A DNA stretch of 64,000 bases from Epiperipatus broadwayi (Eukaryota > Onychophora > Udeonychophora > Euonychophora > Peripatidae), in contig JAQFVV010012510.1 in NCBI GenBank assembly GCA_028023455.1, forward strand, positions 3,021,420 to 3,085,419. The letters are read 5' to 3'. This document shows positions 35,085-45,959 of this stretch, piece after piece (position 1 is the stretch's first letter; every line of letters begins with the position of its first letter). A program made the translations under genes and the position numbers. The notes beneath the pieces were generated by a model. That model was given only the letters and a program-made list of their open reading frames with translations, was not told where the DNA came from and did not search any database.

Positions 35085-35836
35085 TACATAGATGACACTT
35101 TTGTCATATGGCAACATGGAAAAAATACATTAGATGATTTTTTCTTACATTTAAATAATATGCATCCTCATATTAAATTTACAATGGAGACAAAAATTCT
35201 TTTAAATAGAGCAATTAACCTTTCAGATGACACACATCTGAAAGAAGAAATAAATCATATTAATAGTGTTTTATTAGCAAATAGTTATAATTACAAATTT
35301 ATAAAAAAAGCCTTATTTCATGCCCAAAATAGACAAAATAGGAAACAAAAAGATGATAAGTCAGCTATTAGGATTTGTGTTCCATATGTAAAAGGAACTA
35401 CAGACAGTATCGGACGTATATTAAAACGCTATAATATAGATACAGCATTTTCTGCTCATCAAAAGATCAGCAATATAATAACCAAGCCTAAGGATTCAAT
35501 CCCTCTTGAATCTCATGGTGTCTATCAAATCTCATGTAAAAATTGTAAAGCTTCTTACATAGGTATGAGTAATCGTCGCATCAGTGTTAGGAGAGATGAG
35601 CATGCTAATGCAGTTTAACAACACTCATCATCATCAGCACTCTCACTCCATACTATAGATTCAGGTCATAAAATAGATTTTTCTAGTACCAGGATCATAT
35701 CCAGATGTGATAATCTCTACCAATGCAAAATCAGAGAAGCCATTGAGATACTTAAAAGGCCAGATTGTATCAATAAGCGAGATGATACGTGCAAACTTCC
35801 TCCTATTTGGAAAGATTTTTTTAAAAAACATTCTTA
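35085..35836 (+). pseudogene. Penelope-like RT C-terminus plus GIY-YIG endonuclease, right copy
   Basis: Starts RYIDDTFVIW and follows the left copy codon for codon, except for a 50-codon in-frame deletion that removes the LPFLDV segment, and one nonsense change (AAA to TAA at about 35616-35618) after the GIY-YIG Arg and His region. Reading continues in frame beyond the stop to the same C-terminus (KKHS, stop at about 35836). The intact-looking part from Met 35160 is 152 codons. Non-functional. Confidence 0.88.
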
Positions 35837-35931
35837 AATTTAACATTTTTGCTATTGGTGGGATTTTTAATGTTTTATTCAAACCAGTGATTGTAGCGCC
35901 TCTACAACCGTCTTTCTACCTTTTTATAACT

Positions 35932-35965
35932 CTGTGGATGGCTTGTGTGACCAAGTCGAAACGTC
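35932..35965 (+). ncRNA. Hammerhead-like motif in PLE 3' UTR, right copy
   Basis: Mirror image of 34043-34076, with identical CUGUGGA, stem II GGCUUG/CAAGUC, GAAA and CGUC. The same A6-to-U difference in both copies means the change pre-dates the pair. Confidence 0.5.
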
Positions 35966-36029
35966 AGTATATTGATATTAAAAGTTTTTAACACGGATGA
36001 ACCCGCAAAATATGTATTTTATATATATA

Positions 36030-37135
36030 TAAGCATCTTATATAAGGACCTATAGAAGTTAAGCAAGATAATGCCACATCTTTAGAGAATTATACTATAA
36101 TAAGGTAAATATTTTGTATTTTAAAAAGTAATAGATTTATATCAGCACATAGCTATTTAAGAGATTGATTAGATTAGACTAGTGTAGCTAGTTGATCAGA
36201 TAAAACATTATTATTAATTAAATTGTTACATTTTTATGTATCAGTGTCAAACTCCCTCCACTCTCAACTTTCATACTATCCATCTCAGATAAATACAATA
36301 ATGATTATTATTAATAATTTTCTAAACTGGAGATTATCTCTAGTACAGATATAAACTTTAAATCTCAGTTAAATATTAATATATCAGATTTTTTAAATTA
36401 TTAATACTAGTTTGCTTTATCCTTGGCTTAATAATCTTTTTCAGTGACTTGTTTTGTCCAACGACATATAAAGGTGCAGCTGTACACTTATTAATATAGG
36501 AAAAATCAGGATCAAAGTGCCACAATTAATATTGGTAGAAATTATTTATCTCTTGAATATTGAGAACTTAATTCATTAATATATTTTATTTCATATATTT
36601 ATTGATATATATTAAATTACCTGATTTTCATCTGATTAAATTCATAAATAAATTTGATCACATAGTATTATTAGAATGCGTTTATTCAAATGTACATTGT
36701 TGTAGTAGTAACGTTATTTATATTTATTGCTATTACTCACACATAGTTTAAATATTAATTAATTAATTAAGATATGGTTTAAATACAATAAAATGCCCTT
36801 ATTTAGTCATATCGATAATAAAGATTTTTTTTAAGTTAAATATTAAAATTTTAAGAGACATTTATTCTAATTAAATATTTTAAACCCTGAGATAACTTAC
36901 GAGTTGATATATGGTATGGCCAAACATATAAGCATTATTAGACTTATTTATTTTTATTTACAAATAATACAATTACATTTGAATTTTATATGCCTGAGAT
37001 ATTATTATTATTATTTAATTCACATTTATAGTTTCTCCTTATATATTTAATTGTTCTGTTTACAATAGTCTCTTTATAGTGATTATCCATAAAATATAAG
37101 TTAAACAAACGTTTTGATAGTTAAATTGTAAATTA
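36030..37135. other. Shared repeat segment, otherwise no gene
   Basis: 36218-36308 (TGTCAAACTCCCTCCACTC ... ATCTCAGATAAATAC) matches 62640-62733 at roughly 75%, so it belongs to an unnamed interspersed repeat. The rest is AT-rich. Confidence 0.5.
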
Positions 37136-37139
37136 TTCT

Positions 37140-39480
37140 CTTCTTTAATGAAGAACAGCTAAATAAAAATTTCAATGAAGAACAATAAAACTTTTCAATT
37201 TCTGAACTGAATGATCTTGAAAATTTGTCTAAAATTATTGATAAACTTCGACTTACTTTGATTGAATGTGAAAGTACTCGAAAGGAGGACATATTCTATC
37301 CCTGGATTCTGAAAGAAGAAAGTTTAGTGATGTGTATTAAAAAAATGTAAAATTGTGAATTAGTACATAAGTCATGGCTAATTTATTCACATTCAAATAT
37401 TAATGCTTTCTTCTTTTCTTGTAAATTATTTTGTCAAACGAATCATAAAGACTCTAAATCAAATTTTGTATCACATGGTTATAATCAAAGGACAAATTTA
37501 TCTCATGACTTCACATACATAAAAAAAGTTTTGTTCACACAACATGTAAAAAAATCTTGTATGATTCAAAAACCCGACTGACAAACAATAAGATCTTTTT
37601 TTTTTTTTCATATGTCATAGCATCGGCCGGGACGCGAACCCACAACCGTCTGCAATCAACTACTTGCTTGCATGGCAGCTGCGATACCTCTCGGCTAACA
37701 ACGAAGATCTTTGATGCATAAAATCAAAAGCTTGTGGAATTGAAGAAACAACATTGGTCAAATATATGTGTAAGAATAATTGAAATAATAAAATATCTTC
37801 CTTCACAATGTTTAGCTTTACATGATACTTCAGATAAACTATACGAAACAAATAATAGTACTTTTTGGAAATTAATTGAATTGTTCATTAAATTTGGTTC
37901 CTTTAATTCTACTATGGAGACTCACATAAATAGAATACTAAAATCCAAATATAAGAGCAATTACTTGAGCAAAGACATACAAAATGAAATTATTTAATAT
38001 CTCAGTAATGCTATCACAGATAAAATTTTGTCATCCATTAGATTGGCGAAGTATTTTCCTATTATATTAGATTATACTCCAGATAGAAATCACACTGAAA
38101 ATGACCATTATCGTTAGATGTTTTCTGCAATTAAAAAAGTATTTATTGAAGAACATATTTGGGGATTTTTGGTAATTGGGAATTCCACGGGTGAAAATTT
38201 ATATGATGTAATAATTAACAATCTGCAAAACTGGGATTTAAATATACAAAATAAAAGAGGCTAAGTATATGACAAGGGGCTAATATGAAAAGAAAAAAAG
38301 TAGCCTGAAAAAATTAATTTTAAATCATATTCCAGAGCTTTTTGTGTACCGTGCAGCTTATAGTTTAAATTTAATAGTTAGTGATGCTGCAAAAGTAAAT
38401 TCAGAAACCATAAGTTTTTTGGAAATTATACAACCAATTTATAATTTTTTCGTGCTACATTGGGTTATCTTAAAAAAGCATATTACCTCATTAATGTTAA
38501 AACTATTTTGGATACTAGATGGGAAAGTCGTGTAAATTCTCTTCAACCACTGGGACATCAAGCAGGTGAAATATATGCTTTGTTTGAAATATTATCAGAT
38601 GACAATTTTGATTAAGAAATTAAACACGAAGCTCATATGTTACGTACAAGATTAAAGATTACCAGTTTCTATATTTTTTTATTTTATGATATGACTTAGT
38701 ACATTTTAAAAATCCTATTAGTCAAATTTTGCAAATTTTTCAAATAAATATTTCACATGCTTTGATAGCCATTAAAAATCTAAAACATTTTTTAGTAATT
38801 ACTGCGCAGTTGTTTGTTCCAACTTTTTATTTCAAACAGCTAATAATTTATGTGAAAATTTAGAAGAAGAGTCCCACTTCAAAAGTAATAATCTAGTGAG
38901 AAACAAAAAAAAAATTAACATTTATTAATATGAACAGCGAGAGTAAAGATTCCAAACACCTGAAGATAAATTCAGAGTAAACTTCTTTTTCATAGCATTG
39001 GATACGACAATTGCATCTCTTGATGACAGATTTATGGAAATTAAAACCCACAACAAACAGTTTGAAATTTTTCAACTATAAATAAAGTTGGTGAAGCTGA
39101 TTTAGAAACGCTTAAAAAAAAGAATGTTTCAATTAAAAAATTAATTTGCATGACAATGATAATAATAAAGACATAAATGGAAAAGAACTGTGTGTATTTA
39201 AAAACTTATTTTCAAATGAATTATCTCATTTCAAAAATCCATTTGATATTCTATGTTGTATCCATGAAAATAATTTGACCGTTTCATTCCCAAATTTGAG
39301 CATATCAATAAGAATTTATTAAGTCTTCCTACAAGTGCAGCTAGTGAGAGATTTTCGAAGTTAAAAATCACAAAAAGGTAATTACTTTGACGTAAATTTG
39401 TCAATGATAGCTATAGAGAATGGCATACGCAATACTCTAAATGTTGATGATTTTGTATCTACATTCATTTCTTCAGTTAG
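37140..39480 (+). pseudogene. hAT-family transposase, ZMYM1-like, pseudogene
   Basis: Stitched by eye across frames. In order: an acidic N-terminal piece, KSWLIYSHSN (about 37370; the TTF-type finger region of ZMYM1-like proteins), a SINE insertion (37599-37703), then a long open part 37734-37997, AKYFPIILDYTPDRNHTE near 38046-38100 (RNase-H-like core), ELFVYRAAYSLNLIVSDAAK near 38335, and the hAT C-terminal dimerisation motif SLPTSAASERFSKLK near 39325. Several stops and frameshifts separate the parts. The protein family cuts and pastes hAT DNA transposons. TIRs were not found. Confidence 0.85.
37599..37703 (-). mobile_element. tRNA-derived SINE inside hAT pseudogene, 9-bp TSD
   Basis: On the minus strand: a tRNA-like head with GTTAGCCGAGAGGTATCGC (A-box side), GTGGGTTCGCGTCCC (B-box side), and a poly(A) tail of about 13. 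The perfect duplication AAGATCTTT lies at 37590-37598 and 37704-37712. It splits the hAT reading frame and is therefore younger than that copy. Confidence 0.92.
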
Positions 39481-40067
39481 GTACAATATATGTATATATA
39501 TGCAGTGTATCAGTATCTGATAACATTACAAAAATACAAGTTGTAAAATAAACATTCATGTGTATGTATTTGAGACAATATATCTATATAGTGTGTTGGT
39601 TTCTTTCACAAAATTTATGATTGATTTTTGTAATTACTGAATTGAGAAGATATGGTAATACTATCAATATTATGAGATGTATTTATAATTAAGATTAGGC
39701 TTAAGTAAGAAAATTAGAAGCTAAAAGATCAAATGGTTATTTTTAATGTGCTGCAACCTCTTATCTCTATAATGTATTAATTCCTTCTTGAAGTTAAAGA
39801 AGTACTAAATTGACAGAGCATGTACTGTAAGAATAAAAATGTTATCCTAATGAACTTTATTAACATAGTTGAGTATTAAATACAACCTATATCACAGATA
39901 TGTATGTATATATATATATTATTCAAAATTAAATACTATTTGATACACAAATTTACATCAATCAGTGATTCTATTACCATAAAGAAATTGATACAAAAAA
40001 ATTAAGGGTAGAACTTTAAATATAATATTTTAATAAATAATTAATTTACATCTTCTTCGTTAGATAT

Positions 40068-40640
40068 AATAATATGGAGGGGAAGAAAAAATTGTCTGGT
40101 TTTCAAAATAGAAAAAGAAAGGCTGCAAAAAAAAAAATTATTATAAAAACAATCTGGAACACTTTATGACTTTATAAACAAAAAAATCTAAACTTTCAAA
40201 TGAAGAGGATTTGTGTAATGAACATGGACAAAGTTCATCTGCTACTGAAGATGAGGTTTTGGAAAAGAAACAACCAACTCAAGTTTTTAATGTAGAAAAG
40301 CTAAATGAAAATTCTGATGAAAAACAGCCAAATGAAAATTTCAATGAAGAACAGCCAAATAAAGATTTGAAGAACAACAAAACTTTTCAATTGATGATCT
40401 GGAAGATTCAAAAAATTGATCTAAAATTACCAATAATCTTTGACTTACTTTGGTTGAATGTGGATTTATCCAAAAACAGGACATATTCTGTCCCCTGAAT
40501 TCTGAAGGAAGAAACTTTAGTAATGTGTATTATATTAAAAAAAGGAAAATGATGAATTAATATATACATCATGGCTAATTTATTCACATTCAAAAAATAG
40601 TGTTTTCTGCTTTTCTTGAAAATATTTTTTCAAACAAATC
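40068..40640 (+). pseudogene. hAT/ZMYM1-like transposase N-terminal fragment, second copy
   Basis: Begins LSGFQNRKRKAAKK (the usual SGAQxRK-type start of this family) and continues through an acidic low-complexity repeat (NFNEEQPNKD), a piece matching the first copy (DIFCP), and the TTF-type segment near 40570-40610. A 95-codon stretch (40211-40498) stays open. It has frameshifts and lacks everything downstream. It may be the missing N-terminus of a tandem or rearranged relative of the copy at 37140. Confidence 0.75.
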
Positions 40641-40649
40641 ATAAATAGC

Positions 40650-41780
40650 AAGTCGAACTATAATCATTGGATTTTACTATATACTTTTTCGGTTTATTTG
40701 TTTTTTGCTTTAATTCTTACCTGGTTATAATTAAGCATCATAAATTTTTTTTATGCTGTGGTGCCATGAATCCAATTGATTTTCTAAAAATAAAAATAAA
40801 TTATAGTTATCAAATGATACATATTTGGAACAGTATGTTTATTTCGTTCACGTTTGGAACAGTATGTTGGTTTCGTTATGTTATATATTATAAGAGAGAA
40901 AAAATGTTTTGAAAAAAATCCTAGTTCCAAAGTCGAGGCTGTTTTTGTTAACACTCGTTGTTTCACTGAGTGGAGCCCTACTTATTTATCGATTATTAAG
41001 TAACTAAATAAAATGGTGAGGAATTAGTCTTTTGGGCTAACATAGCAAAAAAATCAGCAATTTGTCTTGCTGAATGCCCTATGTATGTCCATCATTCTTT
41101 TGCGATATAATAAGTGTCCAGTGATATTCAAGATTTATTTAAGGTTGAGCATTAGAGCAGAAAATATATTTCCTGTCTGTAAATTAAACTTATATTGGAT
41201 TAAATATATAAAGAAAATATCCCTGCCAAAATACTGTTTAAAAAATTTTAATTCTCTAATAAAAATCCTTTATGTTCTTCAGAGTAAATCTAGGTAATTT
41301 TATTTCTCTAAGTTGATACATTTTTCAGACTAAGAGCCCAATAAAATGCTATAGTGGTGCAAGTTATTGCAAAGTTATTTTTGTCAATATTGATCACTGA
41401 ATTCTTGTTAACTAAATTGCCTTTTCGGTATCTCAGGACTTATTTCTAATATGTTGCATTATCATTTACCTAGAAACAGATCATTGATAACTAAGAATTT
41501 ATTAGAAGATTACCATCACTTTATGTAATTTGGGACATCACTTTACCTTACTTAATAATTTATATTAATTCATTGTTGTTGGTGGTAAAAGACCTATATG
41601 ATAGCTTTAACATATATTGATATGAAAAATGTTAATTATAAAATATTTTACTAATAAATATTTAATTGAAATGCATACTTCAAAGTTTATGCTGTTTACA
41701 GAATCACCTTTCTCAATTAATCCTTAACAAAGTAATAGTTTAGAAACCTACAACTATTAAATATCTCCTCTTCACCACCT
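40650..41780. other. No gene recognised
   Basis: ORFs of 60-81 codons here lack recognisable domains. Confidence 0.45.
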
Positions 41781-41816
41781 CATATGTTATATCTATCTAT
41801 ATCATCATCATCATCA

Positions 41817-42140
41817 TCAACCATTATCAATCCACTGCAGGATGAAGGTCTCCCCAAGTTTAATCCATCTTCTCTGATCTTTAGCTTCTCTTCTCCACAA
41901 CACCCCTGCACATTTTCTTATTTCATCCATCCATCTCACATGTGGTCTCTTTCTGGGTCTTTTACAATCTCTTGGAATCCAGTTTGAAATTTCAATTGTC
42001 CATCTATTATCATCTCTTCTAGCAATATGTCCAACCCAACTCCATTTCAATCTTTTAATTTTTTCAATAAGGTCAGTAACACCTGTTTGTTGTCTTATCA
42101 ATACATTGCATTTTTGATCTCTTCTATATATATATTGCAT
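41817..42140 (-). pseudogene. RTE-type LINE reverse transcriptase C-terminus
   Basis: The 108-codon minus frame has the C-terminal signature of RTE-like endonuclease-RT proteins: LKWSWVGHIARRDDNRW, then RPRKRPHVRWMDEIRK, then FILQWIDNG and a stop. Just past the stop (41801-41819) is a (TGATGA)n run, the 3' tail style of RTE LINEs. Everything upstream is lost at about 42140, where a short TA-containing duplication (CTCTTCTATATATATA twice) marks the truncation. An excellent match in the conserved part suggests a moderately young copy. Confidence 0.88.
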
Positions 42141-42179
42141 TGTTTTTGATCTCTTCTATATATATATATATTGTTGGAT

Positions 42180-44635
42180 ATTAATATGTTCGTAGCTATG
42201 ATCAACATTTCATTGCTCTATGTGGTTTATAATAGTAGTAGAATCTAAAACTCACAGTTCATGGAATGCAATTCAGTTCTTTTACTTCTGTGCTCATTAA
42301 TCTGATGTGAATTTTATATGAACTCATGAATAATAAATCATTTGATTATTATTTTACTGCAATTAATGCCAATGTTGAAGAGAAGATTATTGATGTTATT
42401 AGAAAACTCCTTCTGAATAAATACAGTCCCTAATGTAAAAGTCAACTCTTAAGAGCTTCCCACATTCTATTTTTTTAGAGTGTGTTTTTAACAATAAAAA
42501 TAGGCAAATGAGTTGCTATTTATGATTATCCAGATGAATATTATGTGGTATAAAGCTTTGTGAGCTCTAATTAATATCAATACTTAAATTTAAGCTAGTA
42601 GAATTCAAAACTCTTTATGCACATATGTTTAACAGGGATTTATTAAACTATACAATAATGCTAAATTTCAGATCCTAATCTCAACTGCTCAAAGTATAGG
42701 GAGAATTATCTTACTTAAGATCATACTGTTTTTCTAATGGGAAGTAGATTTTGAGATACTATTGATAAATTGGAAATGTCTAGTACAAATAATATCATTG
42801 TAACCCCTGTGTGTCAATGTTTTAACCAAATCAGACTGCGGTGTGCAGTTTGAATGCAATCATGTTCATTTAGTTTTTGTGGAAAATGTTATACCTACAA
42901 TCATAAAGTTTACAGGTAGTATATTTCCAATGTCATTTTTCCTCAATTCTTCTATTAATGATCATTTAAAGTTAAATGCAATTTTATATGAGGAGGAGGG
43001 GTGGAAACATTCATACATAGCATTGATTCATATTCGTATTTTAATGATATTAGAATAATATAATCCCAGACATCCAGACAGTGATTTGCATTATTATACC
43101 AATATTTTATATAGGTAATCTGAAGAAAATGAAGATGCCTTCTACTTAATTTTATTGGTAGATATCTGTCTTTCAAGCAAATATTATAACTGAATATGGC
43201 TGCAAAACCTTTTTTTTATTTTTCTGAAGTCTCTATAAAGTATGAAAGATAATAATAGTTTCAATTATCAATGACTCATTGAATGTCAACACAAATTATT
43301 TTTCCTAAGAATATATTATAGGATGGATGGAGGAATATATACAGTCGATTTGGCCATACCCCAAATATTAAGACATTTATGTTGAGACAAGCAATTAATA
43401 CTTTTCTTTCTAAAGTGAAATATGGATGTATGCATTGGACTGTAATTAGTGATTAATATCTCAGCTATATATCATCAAAAAAGTTATTTCCTGCCTAGTT
43501 CAGAAAATGGGTATCATTTGTCAAAAAAGAGTCTTAAGTGCTCTATTCCTAAAATAGGAAATTCTTTTTAATGCATCCCCAATTGTATCAAATTGCACAC
43601 TTGAGTTATCATGATTAATTCTTTTAATATTTTCTTTTACATTTAATTAGCATAATGTAAAAACTATATTAAAAAAAGTGTAAGGGAAAATCGTTTATTT
43701 ATAATATAAAAAAAAAAAAAAATTAAAAGGATTAAACATCAAGAAAAGAAAAATAATTGATACAATAATTTTTTATTCTTATTAGTTTCACTTTCATTGA
43801 CTTATTCATTAGCTACCATTTAATTCTTGCTATTAAGCTCGGAAAGCCAGAGTCAAAGAAACGATAAACTCTTTGAAGTGAAATGATAGGTTTTGCAAGT
43901 AAGAAAAACATATACTATTGTGTAATCATTGGAAGTATAGAGCATGAACATCAAGTGAAGAAGACCATAAATAAAATTATCGTCTTCAAATGGTATTGTG
44001 AGAGTTTATTATGATTAATAACGATTGTCAATGTAATCAAAAATCCAGGATATGTTCATATGGAACTGTATAAAATTCATTTAAAAATGTCTATCTTAAT
44101 AAAATTACTTTTCTGATATAGATTTGCCTGTTTAAAAAAGAGGCTTGATTCAGAATCAAAGGGGGAAAATCCACTATTCTTTTATCATGATTGATATTGT
44201 TGGAAAATGATCTGTATTTTTCTAGAATAATCCAATTTAAATTTGTACATACTTTAGCTGTTGAGTACACTCAAACCTAGATAAATATTTTGTTGTGTGT
44301 GTTTAATTTTGTATGTATTTTATGCACATTATAAATAGAAATTTTAATTTTTTTTTAAAGAATATTTTAATTTATTGCTTCATGTTCAGTGAAAAGTGCA
44401 TTTGTTATTCATAAGTAACAAAAGAGAATATTAATATTTAGTAAATGTGTATATCTATTATTTTGTGTGTGCATGTCAATTTAAGTTATCATTTTTATGA
44501 GTTAAAATTCAGATAAATAATTCACGTTAAATAAACTTAAGAGTGAAGGAACATACTTCGGGAAGTAGATAAAGTTAATTATATTTATATATATAGTTGT
44601 ATTTATTCATAAACATCTGTAATTATGTCATGTTA
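42180..44635. other. No gene recognised
   Basis: AT-rich sequence. A segment at about 42228-42290 (GTAGTAGAATCTAAAACTC) has weak likeness to 9645-9700. No gene supported. Confidence 0.45.
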
Positions 44636-44639
44636 TTCA

Positions 44640-44865
44640 ATTTTGTATTTGTATTTACCAATGTTATATATAGAGCTCGCAAAATAAGCTCTTAAGCTTT
44701 GAGAATATCACCAACCCCAGACCGGTTTCTGCTACTGGCATCATCAGTGAGGTGCTAGGATATTCAAGCATTAGATAAAGTGCTGGGCTTGTCCTGGTAT
44801 TTTTAATCTGATGCTTGAATATCCTAGCACCTCACTGATGATGCCGGTAGCAGAAATCTTTTTTA
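44640..44865. mobile_element. Penelope-type tail, family B, head-to-head pair
   Basis: A minus-strand tail (about 44661-44770) with an intact ribozyme faces a plus-strand copy (about 44812-44861) that stops directly after its GAAA. The arms share GATGCTTGAATATCCTAGCA and complement, centred near 44790. The left tail AGCTCGCAAAATAAGCTC matches 62806-62822 and, more loosely, 11068-11090. Confidence 0.85.
44714..44753 (-). ncRNA. Hammerhead ribozyme, intact, family B
   Basis: On the minus strand: stem I ACCUCA (44748-44753) with UGGGGU (44714-44719), six pairs; CUGAUGA (44741-44747); stem II UGC/GCA around five bases; GAAA (44726-44729); stem III AC/GU with a CG loop; then C at the cleavage position (44720). 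All core residues are consensus. Stem II is short and has U-A beside the core. Typical of minimal PLE hammerheads, which may need dimer formation. Confidence 0.8.
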
Positions 44866-45187
44866 TTGATCAAATGAGGATCCCTTGCAATAGCCCAAGC
44901 CTCTTTATATTTTCTTTTTCTGACATCCCTTTCTGCACATATTGTTTTAACATTGAAGGAGGTAAAGATACATCATGTAGCCAGCTCACAATCAAAAGCG
45001 ATCGATTTGTATTCATGATTTAAATTAGCTTTGTTATATAAAAGCATGTGCTGGGCAACTCTCATTGATCTGTCAGCAAGAGATTTCCCATAATACACCA
45101 AGCTACAGGCTGGCAAAGAGCATAAGATTTTATATATAATCTTAGGAACATGTTCAAAAGGAATTCTGTCTTTTGCATTATTTAAAA
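44866..45187 (-). pseudogene. Penelope-like GIY-YIG domain, minus strand
   Basis: On the minus strand a frame of about 105 codons reads IIYKILC ... CSLVYYGKSLADRSMRVAQH ... SIAFDCELA, one stop, ... CAERDVRKRKYKEAWAIA, then RDPHLINKKD. IIY is the GIY equivalent, YYG the YIG equivalent, the Arg and His of RVAQH fit the catalytic layout, and the Glu of KYKEA is a candidate metal ligand. The single nonsense codon and the loss of upstream RT show decay. It is joined at its 3' end to the plus-strand ribozyme fragment, so the order is rearranged. Confidence 0.8.
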
Positions 45188-45370
45188 GGATGTTGAGTGA
45201 GGGGGGGGGGATCTGAAGTCAACTCTGAATGTGTCCATGCAAATCTTTTGAAGGTTCATTGCAATATGAGAGTGTAAAGCAGGCTTATCCGTGGTTTAAC
45301 TGAGTTATTATTGTCAAAAACTATGTTATCTTTTCCCCCTCCAATAATAGAACAATATGTGTAGAGAGAG

Positions 45371-45480
45371 ATGATAGGAAAAATATATATAAAGAGGCTT
45401 GAGCTCCTGCAAGGGATCCTCATTCGATTAATAAAAAAGATTCCTGTATTTCATTATCAAAATATTGAATATCTAATTTA
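45371..45480 (+). pseudogene. Penelope-like GIY-YIG C-terminal piece, plus strand
   Basis: In frame it reads IYKEA, stop, APARDPHSINKKD, matching the end of the minus-strand GIY-YIG at 44866-44925. This is a second inverted partner in the same locus and continues a few codons further (SCISLSKY). Confidence 0.7.
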
Positions 45481-45959
45481 CATACTGTGTCTTATTTACA
45501 TATTGGTCTTCACTACCATATATATATATTTGACTGTGCAGTTCTATTCAGTACTATGATTCTGAAAGCGATCTTCCGGAAACTACCTTAGTGCTTTGAA
45601 GACTTACTTTAGTGTTATCTTTACCTTTTCATACTAACGTGAACAGTAAAAGTTTTGTGGAATTATGTAACAATATTTCAATAATAGATACAAATAGATT
45701 TTGATTTCAGTCTATTATAAGTGAAAAGTGATAAGGTCTTTGATCCAGCAAATACATAGATGGTTTCATTCTACTGCAATTTCTAAATTAATTTTGTAAA
45801 TATTCCTAGATATCACATAATTATGAAAGCGCAATCACAAAAATATATAAAAATAAATATCAATAAAGCATCAACTTACAAAAAATAGCTATTGTTTCTA
45901 CTATTTAAATTCACAACCATTTTAATTATGTAAAAACTTCTAATTAAATAAATGTATGA

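Larger units (their letters stand above)
33983..36026. mobile_element. Head-to-head pair of 5'-truncated Penelope-like elements
   Basis: Two nearly identical copies form a 2-kb palindrome centred at about 35079. The left copy reads on the minus strand and the right copy on the plus strand. Both start inside the RT active-site codons (Tyr-Ile-Asp-Asp: minus 35062-35073, plus 35085-35096) and run outward through the GIY-YIG region, a 3' UTR and a hammerhead-like motif. Outer ends share TTTTGCGGGTTCATCC and its complement. Arms differ mainly by a 150-nt in-frame deletion in the right copy. The low divergence suggests a fairly recent event. Confidence 0.92.
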
